The notes: generated by a model from the sequence alone, not told the origin. Numbered from the stretch's first letter, positions 8,573 through 17,895 are shown. The stretch: DNA of 64,000 nucleotides from Alkalibacillus silvisoli (GCF_039521975.1 NZ_BAAACZ010000018.1:186001-250000); one strand, 5' to 3'. Numbers and translations are program-made.

Positions 8573-9025
8573 ATGATATTTGCCGAGAAACTGAAAAATG
8601 AAAGACAGAAAAAAGGATGGTCACAGGAAGGCTTGGCAGAAAAACTATATGTCAGTCGCCAATCTGTTTCAAAGTGGGAAAATGGACAGAATTATCCTAG
8701 CATTGAAATAATCATTAATTTGAGTGATTTATTCGGTGTAACTATAGATGAACTCTTGAGAAACGATGAAGAATTAAAAGAAAAAGTCATTCAGGATAGT
8801 AAAAAGCTAGCCTATCCAAAAATTAAATTTGTATTTGACATGGTTTGGTTGCTTGGGGCTGCAATCCTACTTATCAAAATTGCATCTCTTGTTTTAAATC
8901 ATTTTACTGCACTAAATATTCCACTTATGGGTGGTTCCTTCCTATGGAACTTTGGCCCTCTTATTTTAATGATAGGTGGGGCGATTGGATCAAACGAGTT
9001 AAAAGATATGTATAAAGAGGAGTAG
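8573..9025 (+). CDS. XRE-family HTH regulator with membrane tail
   Basis: Small regulator of 150 residues. Residues 1-65 form a Cro/C1-type helix-turn-helix (LKNERQKKGWSQEGLAEKL, YVSRQSVSKWENG) and the C-terminal half has two hydrophobic segments (MVWLLGAAILLIKIASLVL and FLWNFGPLILMIGGAIG), so it is probably membrane-tethered. ATG 8573 is preferred to GTG 8561 because AAAGGTGG lies 8 nt before it. Target unknown. The DUF418 gene 90 nt downstream on the same strand could be co-transcribed. Similar HTH-plus-two-helix proteins are common in Bacillaceae and often control a nearby membrane protein. Confidence 0.75.
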   Translation: MIFAEKLKNERQKKGWSQEGLAEKLYVSRQSVSKWENGQNYPSIEIIINLSDLFGVTIDELLRNDEELKEKVIQDSKKLAYPKIKFVFDMVWLLGAAILLIKIASLVLNHFTALNIPLMGGSFLWNFGPLILMIGGAIGSNELKDMYKEE

Positions 9026-9117
9026 AAAATCTATCTCTACTTAACATCAGTATAACCTATACCGTACTTGTAATTTGCTGAGGAAGGGCCGGTTGTTAAT
9101 GGGGGGAAGTTTTCTAA

Positions 9118-10311
9118 TTGAAACACAAAGAAAATATTCAAACAAAACAAAAAAATCGAGCCATAAGAACGTTAATCACGCAGGAAAGGGCTCAAGCACT
9201 AGATATCGCTAGGGGATTTATGCTCCTTCTAATCGCCTTGGCTCACGCACCATTACTCTTATTCGGCGCAGAACCTGGCATCATGTCGCAACCTCTTAGC
9301 ACAAATACAAGTGATAAAGTAATCAACTTTGTCAGCCATTTGTTCATTGAAAACCGCGCTCGTCCTATGTTTGCGTTACTATTCGGCTACGGTATGGTGT
9401 TAGTTATTCAACGACAACTGGATAAAGGGACAACAGTTAAAGAAGCAAAACGCTTACTACGTCGTCGAGCATTCTTTTTACTGTTATTTGGCTTTGTACT
9501 AGCAGTCATTATAGGAGGTGATGATATTCTTGCGCCATACGGGGTTGCTAGTTTACTCCTAGGGTGGTTGCTTTTACGAGGGTATCGTGCACTTATTAAG
9601 GTGTTAATAGGAATAAGTTTATTTTTTTCCCTCTGGTTGCCATTAGGGTGGATGGTAATTGCCCACGATCTGGGTGGATTGACATTAGAAGACGAGTTTT
9701 CTTCTGCTTACACTTATTTAAGCATAATGGTTGCAAACTTTGTGAACTTTCCAGTGATAATAGTCTTCGTTCATTTCATGTATCCCATTCTAATTCCTGT
9801 TCTTGTAGGAATGTGGGCAGCGCGAAACGAGTTACTAACTAAACCAGACCAGCATCTGAAAAAATTAGTTTGGATATCAATCATAGGAATATTTCTTTCC
9901 ATCGTAGGTGCTCTCCCATTAGCTACCTATGGCTTACAGCTGTGGGAACCATCCCCACTTATCGCGGGGTTACTTTATGCATGTCATTTGATAACTGGCT
10001 TCGCAGGAGGATTCGGTTATGCAGCATTATTCGGTGTAATCGTAGTTGCAATCAAAAACCAAGGAGCTATATCTAAAGCACTTGCAGCTTTAGGGAAAAG
10101 ATCATTGACCTTCTATATTTTCAACGAAACAATGCTCGTATTTCTCCTATCTCCTGCTTTCATAGGCCTCGGTATGAGATTGACTGCTACTGGAGGAGCG
10201 GGAATTGCTGTCCTTATCTGGATGGGAGCTCTAATGATAGCGATCCTATTTGAAAAAGAGCAAATACAAGGTCCTGTTGATAAATTGTTAAGGCATTTGG
10301 TGTATAGATAG
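9118..10311 (+). CDS. DUF418 family membrane protein (YeiB-like)
   Basis: Integral membrane protein of 397 residues with about nine to ten hydrophobic segments. The N-terminal ERAQALDIARGFMLLLIALAH and the ENRARPMFALLFGYGMVL stretch are typical of the DUF418/YeiB family; the conserved C-terminal DUF418 part contains GKRSLTFYIFNETMLV. The biochemical function of the family is not settled; some relatives are thought to act in transport or envelope modification. The start is TTG 9118, 9 nt after GGGGGGAAG. A strong terminator follows at 10517. Confidence 0.78.
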   Translation: MKHKENIQTKQKNRAIRTLITQERAQALDIARGFMLLLIALAHAPLLLFGAEPGIMSQPLSTNTSDKVINFVSHLFIENRARPMFALLFGYGMVLVIQRQLDKGTTVKEAKRLLRRRAFFLLLFGFVLAVIIGGDDILAPYGVASLLLGWLLLRGYRALIKVLIGISLFFSLWLPLGWMVIAHDLGGLTLEDEFSSAYTYLSIMVANFVNFPVIIVFVHFMYPILIPVLVGMWAARNELLTKPDQHLKKLVWISIIGIFLSIVGALPLATYGLQLWEPSPLIAGLLYACHLITGFAGGFGYAALFGVIVVAIKNQGAISKALAALGKRSLTFYIFNETMLVFLLSPAFIGLGMRLTATGGAGIAVLIWMGALMIAILFEKEQIQGPVDKLLRHLVYR

Positions 10312-10516
10312 TGATGTGTTCTCAGTTTAAATCATACACCATCACTTATAAGTGCACGTATTAATGAAGTTCGGGTGCACTGAGCATATAAAGAGATACT
10401 TCTCAAATGCTGGTTTGGAGAATTCTAAAGCATTTAGGTAGTTTTTAACTTAGCAAATCGCTCTCCATCATTTTTAAAATAAACGAGGGTGTTAGTTATA
10501 TAAATTTCAGAATACT

Positions 10517-10551
10517 AAAGGCGTTTGGATTATACTCCAAACGCCTTTTTT
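10517..10551 (+). terminator. terminator after the DUF418 gene
   Basis: Stem AAGGCGTTTGGA paired with TCCAAACGCCTT around a 6-nt loop, followed by TTTTTT on the plus strand. On the minus strand the tail is weaker but it may also stop transcription of kynB. Confidence 0.85.
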
Positions 10552-10601
10552 GAGTTCATTTCTTTGTGAACGGAACCTTCTAAAACAGAACGGCACCTAT
10601 T

Positions 10602-11222
10602 TTAACTCTTCGTCTTCAATATAGCACGAACAGGCGATCCGTCAGCACCTTCAATTTTTAAAGGTAAAGCCGTTAAGTGGTATAAGCCTGGTTCAACGCC
10701 TTCTAAATTAAGCCCCTCTAAAATGTGAATGCTGTTTTTTTCAAATGCGTGGTGTGCATCTAATGTCTTACTTTCAAGTGGATCGACAGAAGGGAGGTCA
10801 ACACCAATTAACTCCACACCATTCCTTCTAAAAAACTCACCTAAACTTGGATCTATAATGGGGATCTCAGTCGGAAAGTAAGAAGGGTCCTTCCAAGCAG
10901 ACGTTTTTAAAATGACGCGTCTAACATGCGATAGATCGACTAACTTTAAATCATCTGGTCTAATACGTTCTTTTGTTGACACATCCACTACAAGAACGTC
11001 ACCAACATACAAATCAAGCGGTAATTGCTCAACGGTTAAGCCACTGTCATTGAAATGATACGGTGCATCAATGTGTGTAGCGGTATGACAGCTCGTTGTG
11101 AATTGCCCAACGTTAACAGAACCCGTCTCCTCTTTAGACCAAGTTAACTCGTAAGAAAAAGGTGTATCTCCTGGCCAAGTGGGAGTCTCCTGTTTTAAAG
11201 TACGTGAAATATCAATGATCAT
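10602..11222 (-). CDS. kynB: kynurenine formamidase (arylformamidase)
   Basis: Hydrolyses N-formylkynurenine to kynurenine and formate. Cyclase/KynB family protein of 206 residues with the metal-binding motif HTATHIDAPYH (family form HxGTHxDxPxH, here Ala for Gly), an N-terminal MIIDISRTLKQETPTWPGD and the C-terminal LTALPLKIEGADGSPVRAIL. Start set at ATG 11222 because AGGAGG lies 6 nt upstream; a further in-frame start at 11240 has no such site and overlaps the end of kynU. Translated right after kynU in a two-gene operon. Confidence 0.9.
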   Translation of the reverse strand: MIIDISRTLKQETPTWPGDTPFSYELTWSKEETGSVNVGQFTTSCHTATHIDAPYHFNDSGLTVEQLPLDLYVGDVLVVDVSTKERIRPDDLKLVDLSHVRRVILKTSAWKDPSYFPTEIPIIDPSLGEFFRRNGVELIGVDLPSVDPLESKTLDAHHAFEKNSIHILEGLNLEGVEPGLYHLTALPLKIEGADGSPVRAILKTKS

Positions 11223-11232
11223 GTTAATCCTC

Positions 11233-12507
11233 CTAAGCAATAACGTCGCGTTCGTTTTTATATTGTTTATAGACCTTCTTTTCCATAATTTCCTTTAAAA
11301 TTTGTACTGTTCGATATACATCGTGATACGATACGTAAAATGCAACCGGTGCAAGGCGAATCACATTCGGAGCACGGAAATCAGGTGTAACATTATAATC
11401 TTTTAGTGCTTTACAAACACTCGCAGCCTCATCATGCTCTAAGCACACATGACCACCACGGCGCTCATCTTCTTTAGGATTACCAATTGTAAATCCGTAT
11501 TCTAATAAATATTTCTCAACTAAATACATTAAGTACGCTGTTGCATGAAGTGACTTTGCTCGGATCTGTTCAATCCCTGCTTCTTCAAATAGTTCTAGTG
11601 AGCCAATTAAAGGTGCGACACTTAATACATGTGGTGTACCAATTTGATAAGCACCCGCATCTAAAGCAGGTGTGAAGGTGTGCTCCATATCGAATTGCTT
11701 TTCTTTGTTTGAACCGAACCAACCCGTAAGTCCTGGTGTTTTATCGAAATGGTTTTCATGGACAAATAAACCCGCAACACCACCTGGCCCACTATTAACA
11801 TATTTATAGTGACACCAATAAGCAAAATCAACGCCTGCTTCATGGAAATGGTGTGGAATGACACCAACAGAATGGCAGCCGTCAAAGCCAATTAGTATAT
11901 TTCGTTCGTGAGCAGCCTTTGTTAACTTCTCAATATTTAATAGTTGACCACTACGGTATAAAACAGTTGGCAGAATGATAAGTGCTACATCATCTGTCAT
12001 CGCATTGATTAAGTCATCTTCATCAATCGTTCGCCCGTCTCGACTTTTAACGCGAACCAAGTGTTCATCTGGGTCATAACCGTGTAGTTTTAATTGACTT
12101 TGTAAAGCATAAATGTCTGATGGGAAGTTTAATTCATCAGCTAAGATCTTCGTTTTATTGCCTTTTGGTTGATAAAACGTACTGACTAGCTGATGTAAAT
12201 TGGAAGTTGTTGAACCAGTTACGACAACTTCCTCAGGTTTTCCACCGACTAATGACGAAACCTGTTTCCCTAAGTCTTCTGATAAATAAAACCAAGGGTA
12301 TTCTCCACTCACCCAGCCGCCAATCGCATCATTTTTCCACGCTTCTGTCACGTGATGTAACGATTGTTCAGCTCGTTTTGACATTAATCCGAGTGAGTTG
12401 CCATCTAGGTAAATATGGTCGTCTTTTATATAAAATTCATTTTTAAATTGTTTAAGTTGGTCTTGTTGGTCTAATTCATGTGCGAATTGTTCAGTTGGTT
12501 TAAACAA
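11233..12507 (-). CDS. kynU: kynureninase
   Basis: PLP enzyme cleaving kynurenine to anthranilate and alanine. The 424 residues show the family N-terminus (FYIKDDHIYLDGNSLGLMSK), WVSGEYPWFYL, the PLP region FDGCHSVGVIPHHFHEAGVDF and the Schiff-base Lys in WCHYKYVNSGPGG. Start is TTG 12507 with GAGGAGG 7-8 nt upstream. First gene of kynU-kynB, divergent from the flavin reductase-like gene. With kynA it completes tryptophan to anthranilate; no 3-hydroxylase gene is seen, so the route probably ends at anthranilate. Confidence 0.93.
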   Translation of the reverse strand: MFKPTEQFAHELDQQDQLKQFKNEFYIKDDHIYLDGNSLGLMSKRAEQSLHHVTEAWKNDAIGGWVSGEYPWFYLSEDLGKQVSSLVGGKPEEVVVTGSTTSNLHQLVSTFYQPKGNKTKILADELNFPSDIYALQSQLKLHGYDPDEHLVRVKSRDGRTIDEDDLINAMTDDVALIILPTVLYRSGQLLNIEKLTKAAHERNILIGFDGCHSVGVIPHHFHEAGVDFAYWCHYKYVNSGPGGVAGLFVHENHFDKTPGLTGWFGSNKEKQFDMEHTFTPALDAGAYQIGTPHVLSVAPLIGSLELFEEAGIEQIRAKSLHATAYLMYLVEKYLLEYGFTIGNPKEDERRGGHVCLEHDEAASVCKALKDYNVTPDFRAPNVIRLAPVAFYVSYHDVYRTVQILKEIMEKKVYKQYKNERDVIA

Positions 12508-12603
12508 AGCAATCCCTCCTCGTACTCAATATATCATAATTGCGGTCATAGTGGTCTAATTTCTGTTAAACTAAAAATAGATAATAACAGGAGGGAAAGC
12601 GTG

Positions 12604-13152
12604 ATGAGAAAGCCAACGAACCAAACGGTGATGCACAGCTATCCGGGTATGGTTGCGATTGTTACAACATCTTATAATGGACAAGATAACGTTATGGCAG
12701 CAGGCTGGCATTCATATATTTCGTTTCAACCACCGATCTATGGTGTTGCGATTGGGCATGAGCGCCATACATATGAATTAATGAAAAAGTCCGGGCAGTT
12801 TGGTGTACATTTTTTGCCGATGGAGAAAGCTCAGTTTATCCAACAAGCCGGCGTGTACTCAGGGGCGAGTACGAATAAGTTTTTTTTAGGTGAAATGGAG
12901 TATGATCGTGGTATCACAATTGATGCTCCCATATTAAAAGATGCTTATGTTGCCTATGAATGCCAAGTGATTGATGTCAACAGGTACGGCGATCATGACT
13001 GGTTTGTCGGGGATATGACACAGTTTTATCGTGATGATGATTTATTTTTAGATAATGGATTACCTAATGATGAGAAGCTTTCGGTTCCTTTGTACCTTGG
13101 GAGTTCTACTTACACGTCTTTAGGAGAAAGAAAGCAGTTTCGAATCGACTAA
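12604..13152 (+). CDS. flavin reductase-like (FMN-binding split barrel) protein
   Basis: 182 residues of the flavin-reductase-like domain: MHSYPGMVAIVTTSYNGQDNVMAAGWHSYISFQPP is the usual N-terminal strand pattern (split here only for description), followed by GVAIGHERHTYELM and the C-terminal CQVIDVNRYGDHDWFVGDM. Members bind FMN and either reduce it for a partner monooxygenase or have unknown roles. AGGAGGG lies 8 nt before ATG 12604; GTG 12601 is an alternative start. It is divergent from kynU and 28 nt upstream of pabA, but a folate role is not implied by sequence. Confidence 0.8.
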   Translation: MRKPTNQTVMHSYPGMVAIVTTSYNGQDNVMAAGWHSYISFQPPIYGVAIGHERHTYELMKKSGQFGVHFLPMEKAQFIQQAGVYSGASTNKFFLGEMEYDRGITIDAPILKDAYVAYECQVIDVNRYGDHDWFVGDMTQFYRDDDLFLDNGLPNDEKLSVPLYLGSSTYTSLGERKQFRID

Positions 13153-13180
13153 GAATAACGAGCTATGGTAGGGATGCAAA

Positions 13181-13777
13181 ATGATTGTGATGATCGACCA
13201 TTATGATTCTTTTACATATAATTTAGTCGACTATTTTGAACAAATGGGAGTGGAGGTGAAAGTCGTTAAACACGACCAAATATCGGTTTCAGAGCTTATG
13301 GCGCTAAACCCTGAAGCGGTTATATTCTCACCTGGTCCAGGTAACCCGGATGATGTCTTAAATAGTCTTACTATTTTACAGGCTGTTCAAAATAAATTAC
13401 CGGTATTAGGTGTGTGTTTAGGCTTTCAAATTGTTGTCCAAGCCTTTGGTGGAATGATTGAGGAAGCTAACGTTCCCATGCACGGGAAAGTCGAATGGGT
13501 AGTGCATGATGAGGATCAAATCTATACAGATATTGACTCGCCTACAGCTGTCACGCGTTATCATTCGTTAATTGCTCGTAAAGAAAATATGCCTGATGTA
13601 CTAAAGATAACAGGACAAACCGACTGCGGTGAAGTTATGAGTGTCAGGCATAAATATTTACCAATTGAAGCGGTGCAATTTCATCCTGAGGCGATTTTAA
13701 CAACGTATGGTTTAAAAATGATAGAAAACTTTGTAGCAGGACACGGTTTAACGAGGCAGGTGAGTCGTGGTGAGTGA
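13181..13777 (+). CDS. pabA: aminodeoxychorismate/anthranilate synthase glutamine amidotransferase
   Basis: Class I glutamine amidotransferase of 198 residues supplying ammonia to PabB for p-aminobenzoate, a folate precursor; homologues also serve TrpE. Motifs: IDHYDSFTYNLV at the N-terminus, SPGPGNPDD, the nucleophile Cys in GVCLGFQ and the catalytic His-Glu in QFHPEAIL. The residue after Gly in the nucleophile elbow is Phe where His (GVCLGHQ) is usual. Its last 11 nt overlap the pabB-pabC gene, so the two are translationally coupled. The name pabA rests on that linkage. Confidence 0.9.
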   Translation: MIVMIDHYDSFTYNLVDYFEQMGVEVKVVKHDQISVSELMALNPEAVIFSPGPGNPDDVLNSLTILQAVQNKLPVLGVCLGFQIVVQAFGGMIEEANVPMHGKVEWVVHDEDQIYTDIDSPTAVTRYHSLIARKENMPDVLKITGQTDCGEVMSVRHKYLPIEAVQFHPEAILTTYGLKMIENFVAGHGLTRQVSRGE

Positions 13778-15506
13778 TGTTAAGTTAACGTTTCAATTCA
13801 AACACCCTTGGCTTAAAAATCATGCGATGCATTTTCGAAATCCGATTACGATTTTACAAGCTGATACGATTGGTGAAGTCAAAACAATCATTAAACAAGC
13901 TGAAGATTATTCAAAAAAGGGATATTATGTTGGTGGATTTGTCAGTTATGAAGCAGCGCAGGCCTTCATACCTCATTTACCTTTCCATAGTGTAGAGGAG
14001 CTACCTTACGTTTGGTTTGGTGTATTTGAAGAGTCTGCCCAAAAGGGGGAGGTGGCGGTAGATGAAACATTTTTTAATACTGAATGGAAGCCAGACACAG
14101 ACAAACAAGCTTATGAGAAGGCGATTGAAACGATTCATCATTTAATTTCTAAGGGCATGACATATCAAGTTAATTATACGTTAAGGTTATTAGCGGAGTT
14201 AAGTGATGTTGATTCTGAGGCATGGTTTACACAACTCACCCAAGCTCAACAAGCCAATTACACAGCACTCTTACAAATAGGTTCGCATGATCTATTATCC
14301 ATCTCACCGGAATTATTTTTCGCATCCAATGGTCATACAATTGAAACAAGGCCAATGAAAGGGACGATAAGAAGAGGGCTAACGGTTGAAGAAGATGAAA
14401 AGTTGAAACTTCAACTATCTGAATCAGTTAAAGATCGGGCTGAAAATGTGATGATCGTCGACTTGCTAAGAAATGATGTCTCACAAGTTGCAAAAGCAGG
14501 AACGATCAATGTGCCTCAATTGTTTACGATTGAGAGTTATCCAACTGTTCACCAAATGACCTCAACAGTGCAGGCGGAGCTGAAAGAGGAAGCAGACCTT
14601 GTTGATTTATTTAAAGCTTTGTTTCCATGTGGTTCGATTACAGGTGCACCCAAAAAAAGTACGATGGAGCAAATCTACCATTTAGAAAATAGTCCCCGTG
14701 AAGTGTACTGTGGTGCAATTGGTATTCTGACACCAAGAGGCGAAGCGGTTTTTAACGTTCCAATTCGAACCATTATCCACAATAAAGAAACTAATCAAGC
14801 TGTGTACGGTGTTGGTGGTGGCATTACGTGGGATTCATCTGCAGAGGGGGAGTATGAGGAGACCGTTGATAAAGCACGTGTTTTATACCGGAAGCCAAAA
14901 TCATTTAAACTGTTGGAATCGATGCTGTTAAAAGACGGGGTAATCGACCTTGAACAAGAGCATATGAACAGGCTTACTAAGTCAGCGAATTATTTTAATA
15001 TTAACTTGAATGATCATCCATTAAAAGAAACGTTTAAAGCAATTAAGGCTTACCACCAAGGTGAATATAAAGTACGTTTACTAGTTGATGAAGAAGGTGA
15101 CATACAATACGAGCTACAAGACATCAGTAATAGGCCGGAATCATTGAAGATAGCTTTAGCACTTGATCCAATTAAAAAAGAGAATGCCTTTTTGTATCAT
15201 AAAACAACGAATCGAGATGTTTACAACAAGCGAGTACGAGATGATGTAGATGAAACGTTACTTTGGAATGAAGAAGGAATGATTACAGAGTTTACAACGG
15301 GAAACTTTGCTTATTTACTAGAAGGTAAATGGTATACACCTCCAGTTAGAGATGGGCTTTTACCCGGGACTTTCCGCGAAAAATTATTAAGTGAAAAACA
15401 AATAAGTGAAAGAAGTCTAGCGAAAGATGAGCTTACATCAGTTTGGGAGTTGGCCTTTTTTAATAGTGTTAGAGGGTGGAAACGTGTCCACTTGATTACT
15501 GAATAA
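13767..15506 (+). CDS. pabB: aminodeoxychorismate synthase component I fused to 4-amino-4-deoxychorismate lyase
   Basis: Bifunctional folate enzyme of 579 residues. Residues about 1-375 form the chorismate-binding PabB domain (MTYQVNYTLRL, RPMKGTIRRG, DLLRNDVSQVA, GSITGAPKKSTMEQI, GGGITWDSSAEGEYEE). From about 380 the sequence turns into an aminotransferase class IV, PabC-like domain (LLESMLLKDG, GMITEFTTGNFAYLL, TPPVRDGLLPGTFRE), which would release p-aminobenzoate and pyruvate. B. subtilis makes these as separate proteins; fusions occur in other bacteria. Start is GTG 13767 or 13770, overlapping pabA. Confidence 0.88.
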   Translation: MVSDVKLTFQFKHPWLKNHAMHFRNPITILQADTIGEVKTIIKQAEDYSKKGYYVGGFVSYEAAQAFIPHLPFHSVEELPYVWFGVFEESAQKGEVAVDETFFNTEWKPDTDKQAYEKAIETIHHLISKGMTYQVNYTLRLLAELSDVDSEAWFTQLTQAQQANYTALLQIGSHDLLSISPELFFASNGHTIETRPMKGTIRRGLTVEEDEKLKLQLSESVKDRAENVMIVDLLRNDVSQVAKAGTINVPQLFTIESYPTVHQMTSTVQAELKEEADLVDLFKALFPCGSITGAPKKSTMEQIYHLENSPREVYCGAIGILTPRGEAVFNVPIRTIIHNKETNQAVYGVGGGITWDSSAEGEYEETVDKARVLYRKPKSFKLLESMLLKDGVIDLEQEHMNRLTKSANYFNINLNDHPLKETFKAIKAYHQGEYKVRLLVDEEGDIQYELQDISNRPESLKIALALDPIKKENAFLYHKTTNRDVYNKRVRDDVDETLLWNEEGMITEFTTGNFAYLLEGKWYTPPVRDGLLPGTFREKLLSEKQISERSLAKDELTSVWELAFFNSVRGWKRVHLITE

Positions 15507-15520
15507 AGGGGAATGTTAAG

Positions 15521-16471
15521 TTGAAAAAGAAATTACTCATCATTGTAGGTAGTTTTTTCGTAGTTGTGCTGATTGGATTAACGTTCGCAGGTAATTATTT
15601 TTATGATCAAGGAATTAAAAGAGGGACTGAAGTTGAGCTTCATCGTGAGGATGAGGAAGTTAATGTAGCTGCAACTGAACAAAGTCAAATGCTTGTAGAT
15701 GAGGCGAATGAGTGGTTTGGGGAGCAGGATACAGAAATTGTTGAAATAACAGCTTTTGATGACTTGAATTTAGTGGCACAGTTTATTGAAAATGATTCTG
15801 GTGAGAGTAAATCTGTCATCTTGGCTCATGGTTTTAGAAATACGAGTGACAATATGGGTCAATTAGCAAAATTTTACTATGACCAAGGATTTGATATTTT
15901 GATACCTGATGCTCGGGGTCACGGTGAAAGTGAGGGCGATTACATTGGTTACGGTTGGCACGATCGACTCGACTATCTTGATTGGATTGATCTGTTGATT
16001 GAAGACTATACGACAGAGGAAATCATTTTACACGGGAATTCAATGGGAGCTGCAACGGTTCTTATGACAAGTGGTGAGGAACTACCAGAAGAAGTGCAGG
16101 GTATTATTTCTGATAGTGGTTATAGCACGGTAAAAGATGAGCTCGCGCACCAATTGGATCATATATATGGATTACCATCATTCCCTCTACTTGAAGTAAC
16201 GAGTGTGATAACGAACATTCGAGCTGGTTATACATTAGGTGAAGCTTCCGCTGTAGAGCAAGTGAAAGACAATAACCTTCCATTATTGATTATTCATGGT
16301 GAGGATGATGACTTAGTCCCAACAGAGATGGCTTATGAAATTATTGATGCAGCAGGTGGTGAAAACGAGCTGTGGATTGTCCCTGAGGCCGGTCATACGA
16401 AGGCATTTGATAATGTAACTGAAGAATTTTATGAGCGTGTAGGTGATTTTGTTGATCGAGTCATAGACTAA
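15521..16471 (+). CDS. alpha/beta hydrolase with N-terminal membrane anchor
   Basis: Probable surface or secreted hydrolase of 316 residues. The N-terminal KKKLLIIVGSFFVVVLIGLTF is a signal or anchor helix. The hydrolase fold shows oxyanion region LAHGFRN, nucleophile elbow HGNSMGAAT (Ser), acid IHGEDDDLVP and catalytic His EAGHTKAF. It resembles the YqkD-type hydrolases of Bacillus, whose substrates are unknown. Start is TTG 15521, 7-8 nt after AAAGGGGAA and 14 nt after the pabB stop, so it may be read through from the pab operon. Confidence 0.82.
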   Translation: MKKKLLIIVGSFFVVVLIGLTFAGNYFYDQGIKRGTEVELHREDEEVNVAATEQSQMLVDEANEWFGEQDTEIVEITAFDDLNLVAQFIENDSGESKSVILAHGFRNTSDNMGQLAKFYYDQGFDILIPDARGHGESEGDYIGYGWHDRLDYLDWIDLLIEDYTTEEIILHGNSMGAATVLMTSGEELPEEVQGIISDSGYSTVKDELAHQLDHIYGLPSFPLLEVTSVITNIRAGYTLGEASAVEQVKDNNLPLLIIHGEDDDLVPTEMAYEIIDAAGGENELWIVPEAGHTKAFDNVTEEFYERVGDFVDRVID

Positions 16472-16588
16472 TCTATTTGAAATCAGTTTTATTTATAAGT
16501 GAGATTAATAGATGAACATGTTGAGCCATATCACAACTAACTAGGTATAAACATACTGTAGGTTAGATTATACAAAAGGAGTGGAACG

Positions 16589-17119
16589 ATGTACGATGTT
16601 AGACATCCGTTAAATTGCCTTTATGAACAGCAGTATGTTGTGATGCCTAATGATACGTTTTATCACCTAGCTGAACGTTATAACATCGCTGTACTAAGTA
16701 TAGAACAGGCAAATCCAGGTGTGGGCCCAGAGCGGTTATTTGTTGGTCAGGTGATATGCTTACCGTTGCCCCCATGTGATAACGGATTCCAATATTTGAT
16801 TAAACCCTACGATACTTTATTCCAAATTGCCCAAATGTACAATGTCACAGTGGAGCATCTTTTAGCAAGGAACCCAGGTGTTAACCCGTATCAACTTCAA
16901 CTCGGGCAAGTACTTTGTATACCGCCAAGTATAGATGTAGATTGTCCAATGGAACGATTTCATATTGTAAGGCCCGGTGAATCGTTGTATGAATTAGCTG
17001 ATCGGTTTAACATACCATTAGACTCGCTTGTATCGGCAAATAATCATATTGAAAATCCGGATTACATTGCAATTGGTACGAAATTATGTGTGCCAAGTCC
17101 AATGGTTACACCAGACTAA
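16589..17119 (+). CDS. protein with three LysM domains
   Basis: 176 residues made almost wholly of three LysM peptidoglycan/chitin-binding modules (about 15-62, 66-112, 123-170; starts YVVMPNDTFYHLAERYNI, YLIKPYDTLFQIAQMYNV and HIVRPGESLYELADRFNI). There is no signal peptide and no catalytic domain. In spore formers such proteins often sit on the cortex or coat (SafA-like), which would explain the missing signal; that is inference. AAAGGAG lies before the ATG and a strong terminator follows, so it is a single-gene unit. Confidence 0.82.
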   Translation: MYDVRHPLNCLYEQQYVVMPNDTFYHLAERYNIAVLSIEQANPGVGPERLFVGQVICLPLPPCDNGFQYLIKPYDTLFQIAQMYNVTVEHLLARNPGVNPYQLQLGQVLCIPPSIDVDCPMERFHIVRPGESLYELADRFNIPLDSLVSANNHIENPDYIAIGTKLCVPSPMVTPD

Positions 17120-17120
17120 A

Positions 17121-17168
17121 AGCACCGTCAAAATAGTACTTGAAAGTTCTATTTTGACGGTGTTTTTT
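17121..17168 (+). terminator. terminator of the LysM gene
   Basis: A 14-bp perfect stem (CACCGTCAAAATAG at 17123-17136 with its complement at 17149-17162) followed by TTTTTT. Confidence 0.9.
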
Positions 17169-17271
17169 AGTAAATATAATTAATAAACAACACGACAATA
17201 AACAAGACATTTGCCCTATAGAGGGTTCTTATACATAATTAAACTAACGATGTAAGAAAAGAGGGATAAGC

Positions 17272-17835
17272 GTGAAAACAGAAGAACAGTATTTTTCAGA
17301 AGGAACAACGATTCAAGATTATATGGATGGTATGAGTAAATTAAAAGAAGAGAGTTTTAACGTGTATCACCATCTTCAATTACCGAATGACGGGCTTGTT
17401 GAGACGTTAAAAACACAATCACTTCATTTCTTAATCATCACTGAAGACTGGTGTGGTGATGCGATGATGATTAACCCCGTGATCCGACGTTTAGCTGAAG
17501 CGGCTGGAGTAGAAGTTAGGGTCGTACTTAGAGATGCGGATACGGAATTGATCGATCGTCATTTAACTAATGGTGGACGAGCTATTCCAATTGTATTAAT
17601 TTTAAATGATGAAGGGAAGCTAGTTGGGAAATGGGGACCACGCGCCCCTGAAGTTCAACAAATGGTAGATGAGTTTAATGATTCACTTCCATCAAAGGAC
17701 GACCCAGCCTTTAAAGAGAAACAGAAAGAAATGATTAAGACGTTAACGAGAAGATACACAGAGGACTCGACTCTTTGGACATATGTTTATGAAAGTTTTA
17801 AAGAAACGCTCAATGATGTTTCGGTAAAAAAGTAA
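17272..17835 (+). CDS. thioredoxin-family protein with single-cysteine WCGD site
   Basis: 187-residue cytoplasmic thioredoxin-fold protein. The active-site region reads LHFLIITEDWCGDAMMINPV; the usual CxxC has only its first Cys because the second position is Ala (C-G-D-A). The rest fits the fold (VVLRDADTELIDRHL, cis-Pro loop GGRAIPIVLIL). Disulfide exchange by the classical mechanism is therefore unlikely; single-Cys members can act in bacillithiol or mixed-disulfide chemistry. Start GTG 17272 follows GAGGGATAA. No obvious partner gene nearby. Confidence 0.75.
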   Translation: MKTEEQYFSEGTTIQDYMDGMSKLKEESFNVYHHLQLPNDGLVETLKTQSLHFLIITEDWCGDAMMINPVIRRLAEAAGVEVRVVLRDADTELIDRHLTNGGRAIPIVLILNDEGKLVGKWGPRAPEVQQMVDEFNDSLPSKDDPAFKEKQKEMIKTLTRRYTEDSTLWTYVYESFKETLNDVSVKK

Positions 17836-17895
17836 TCTAGTTTTTTCTGTACAACCCAATTAGATGCAATCCTAAAAATGGTGGGGGTGGCTATT

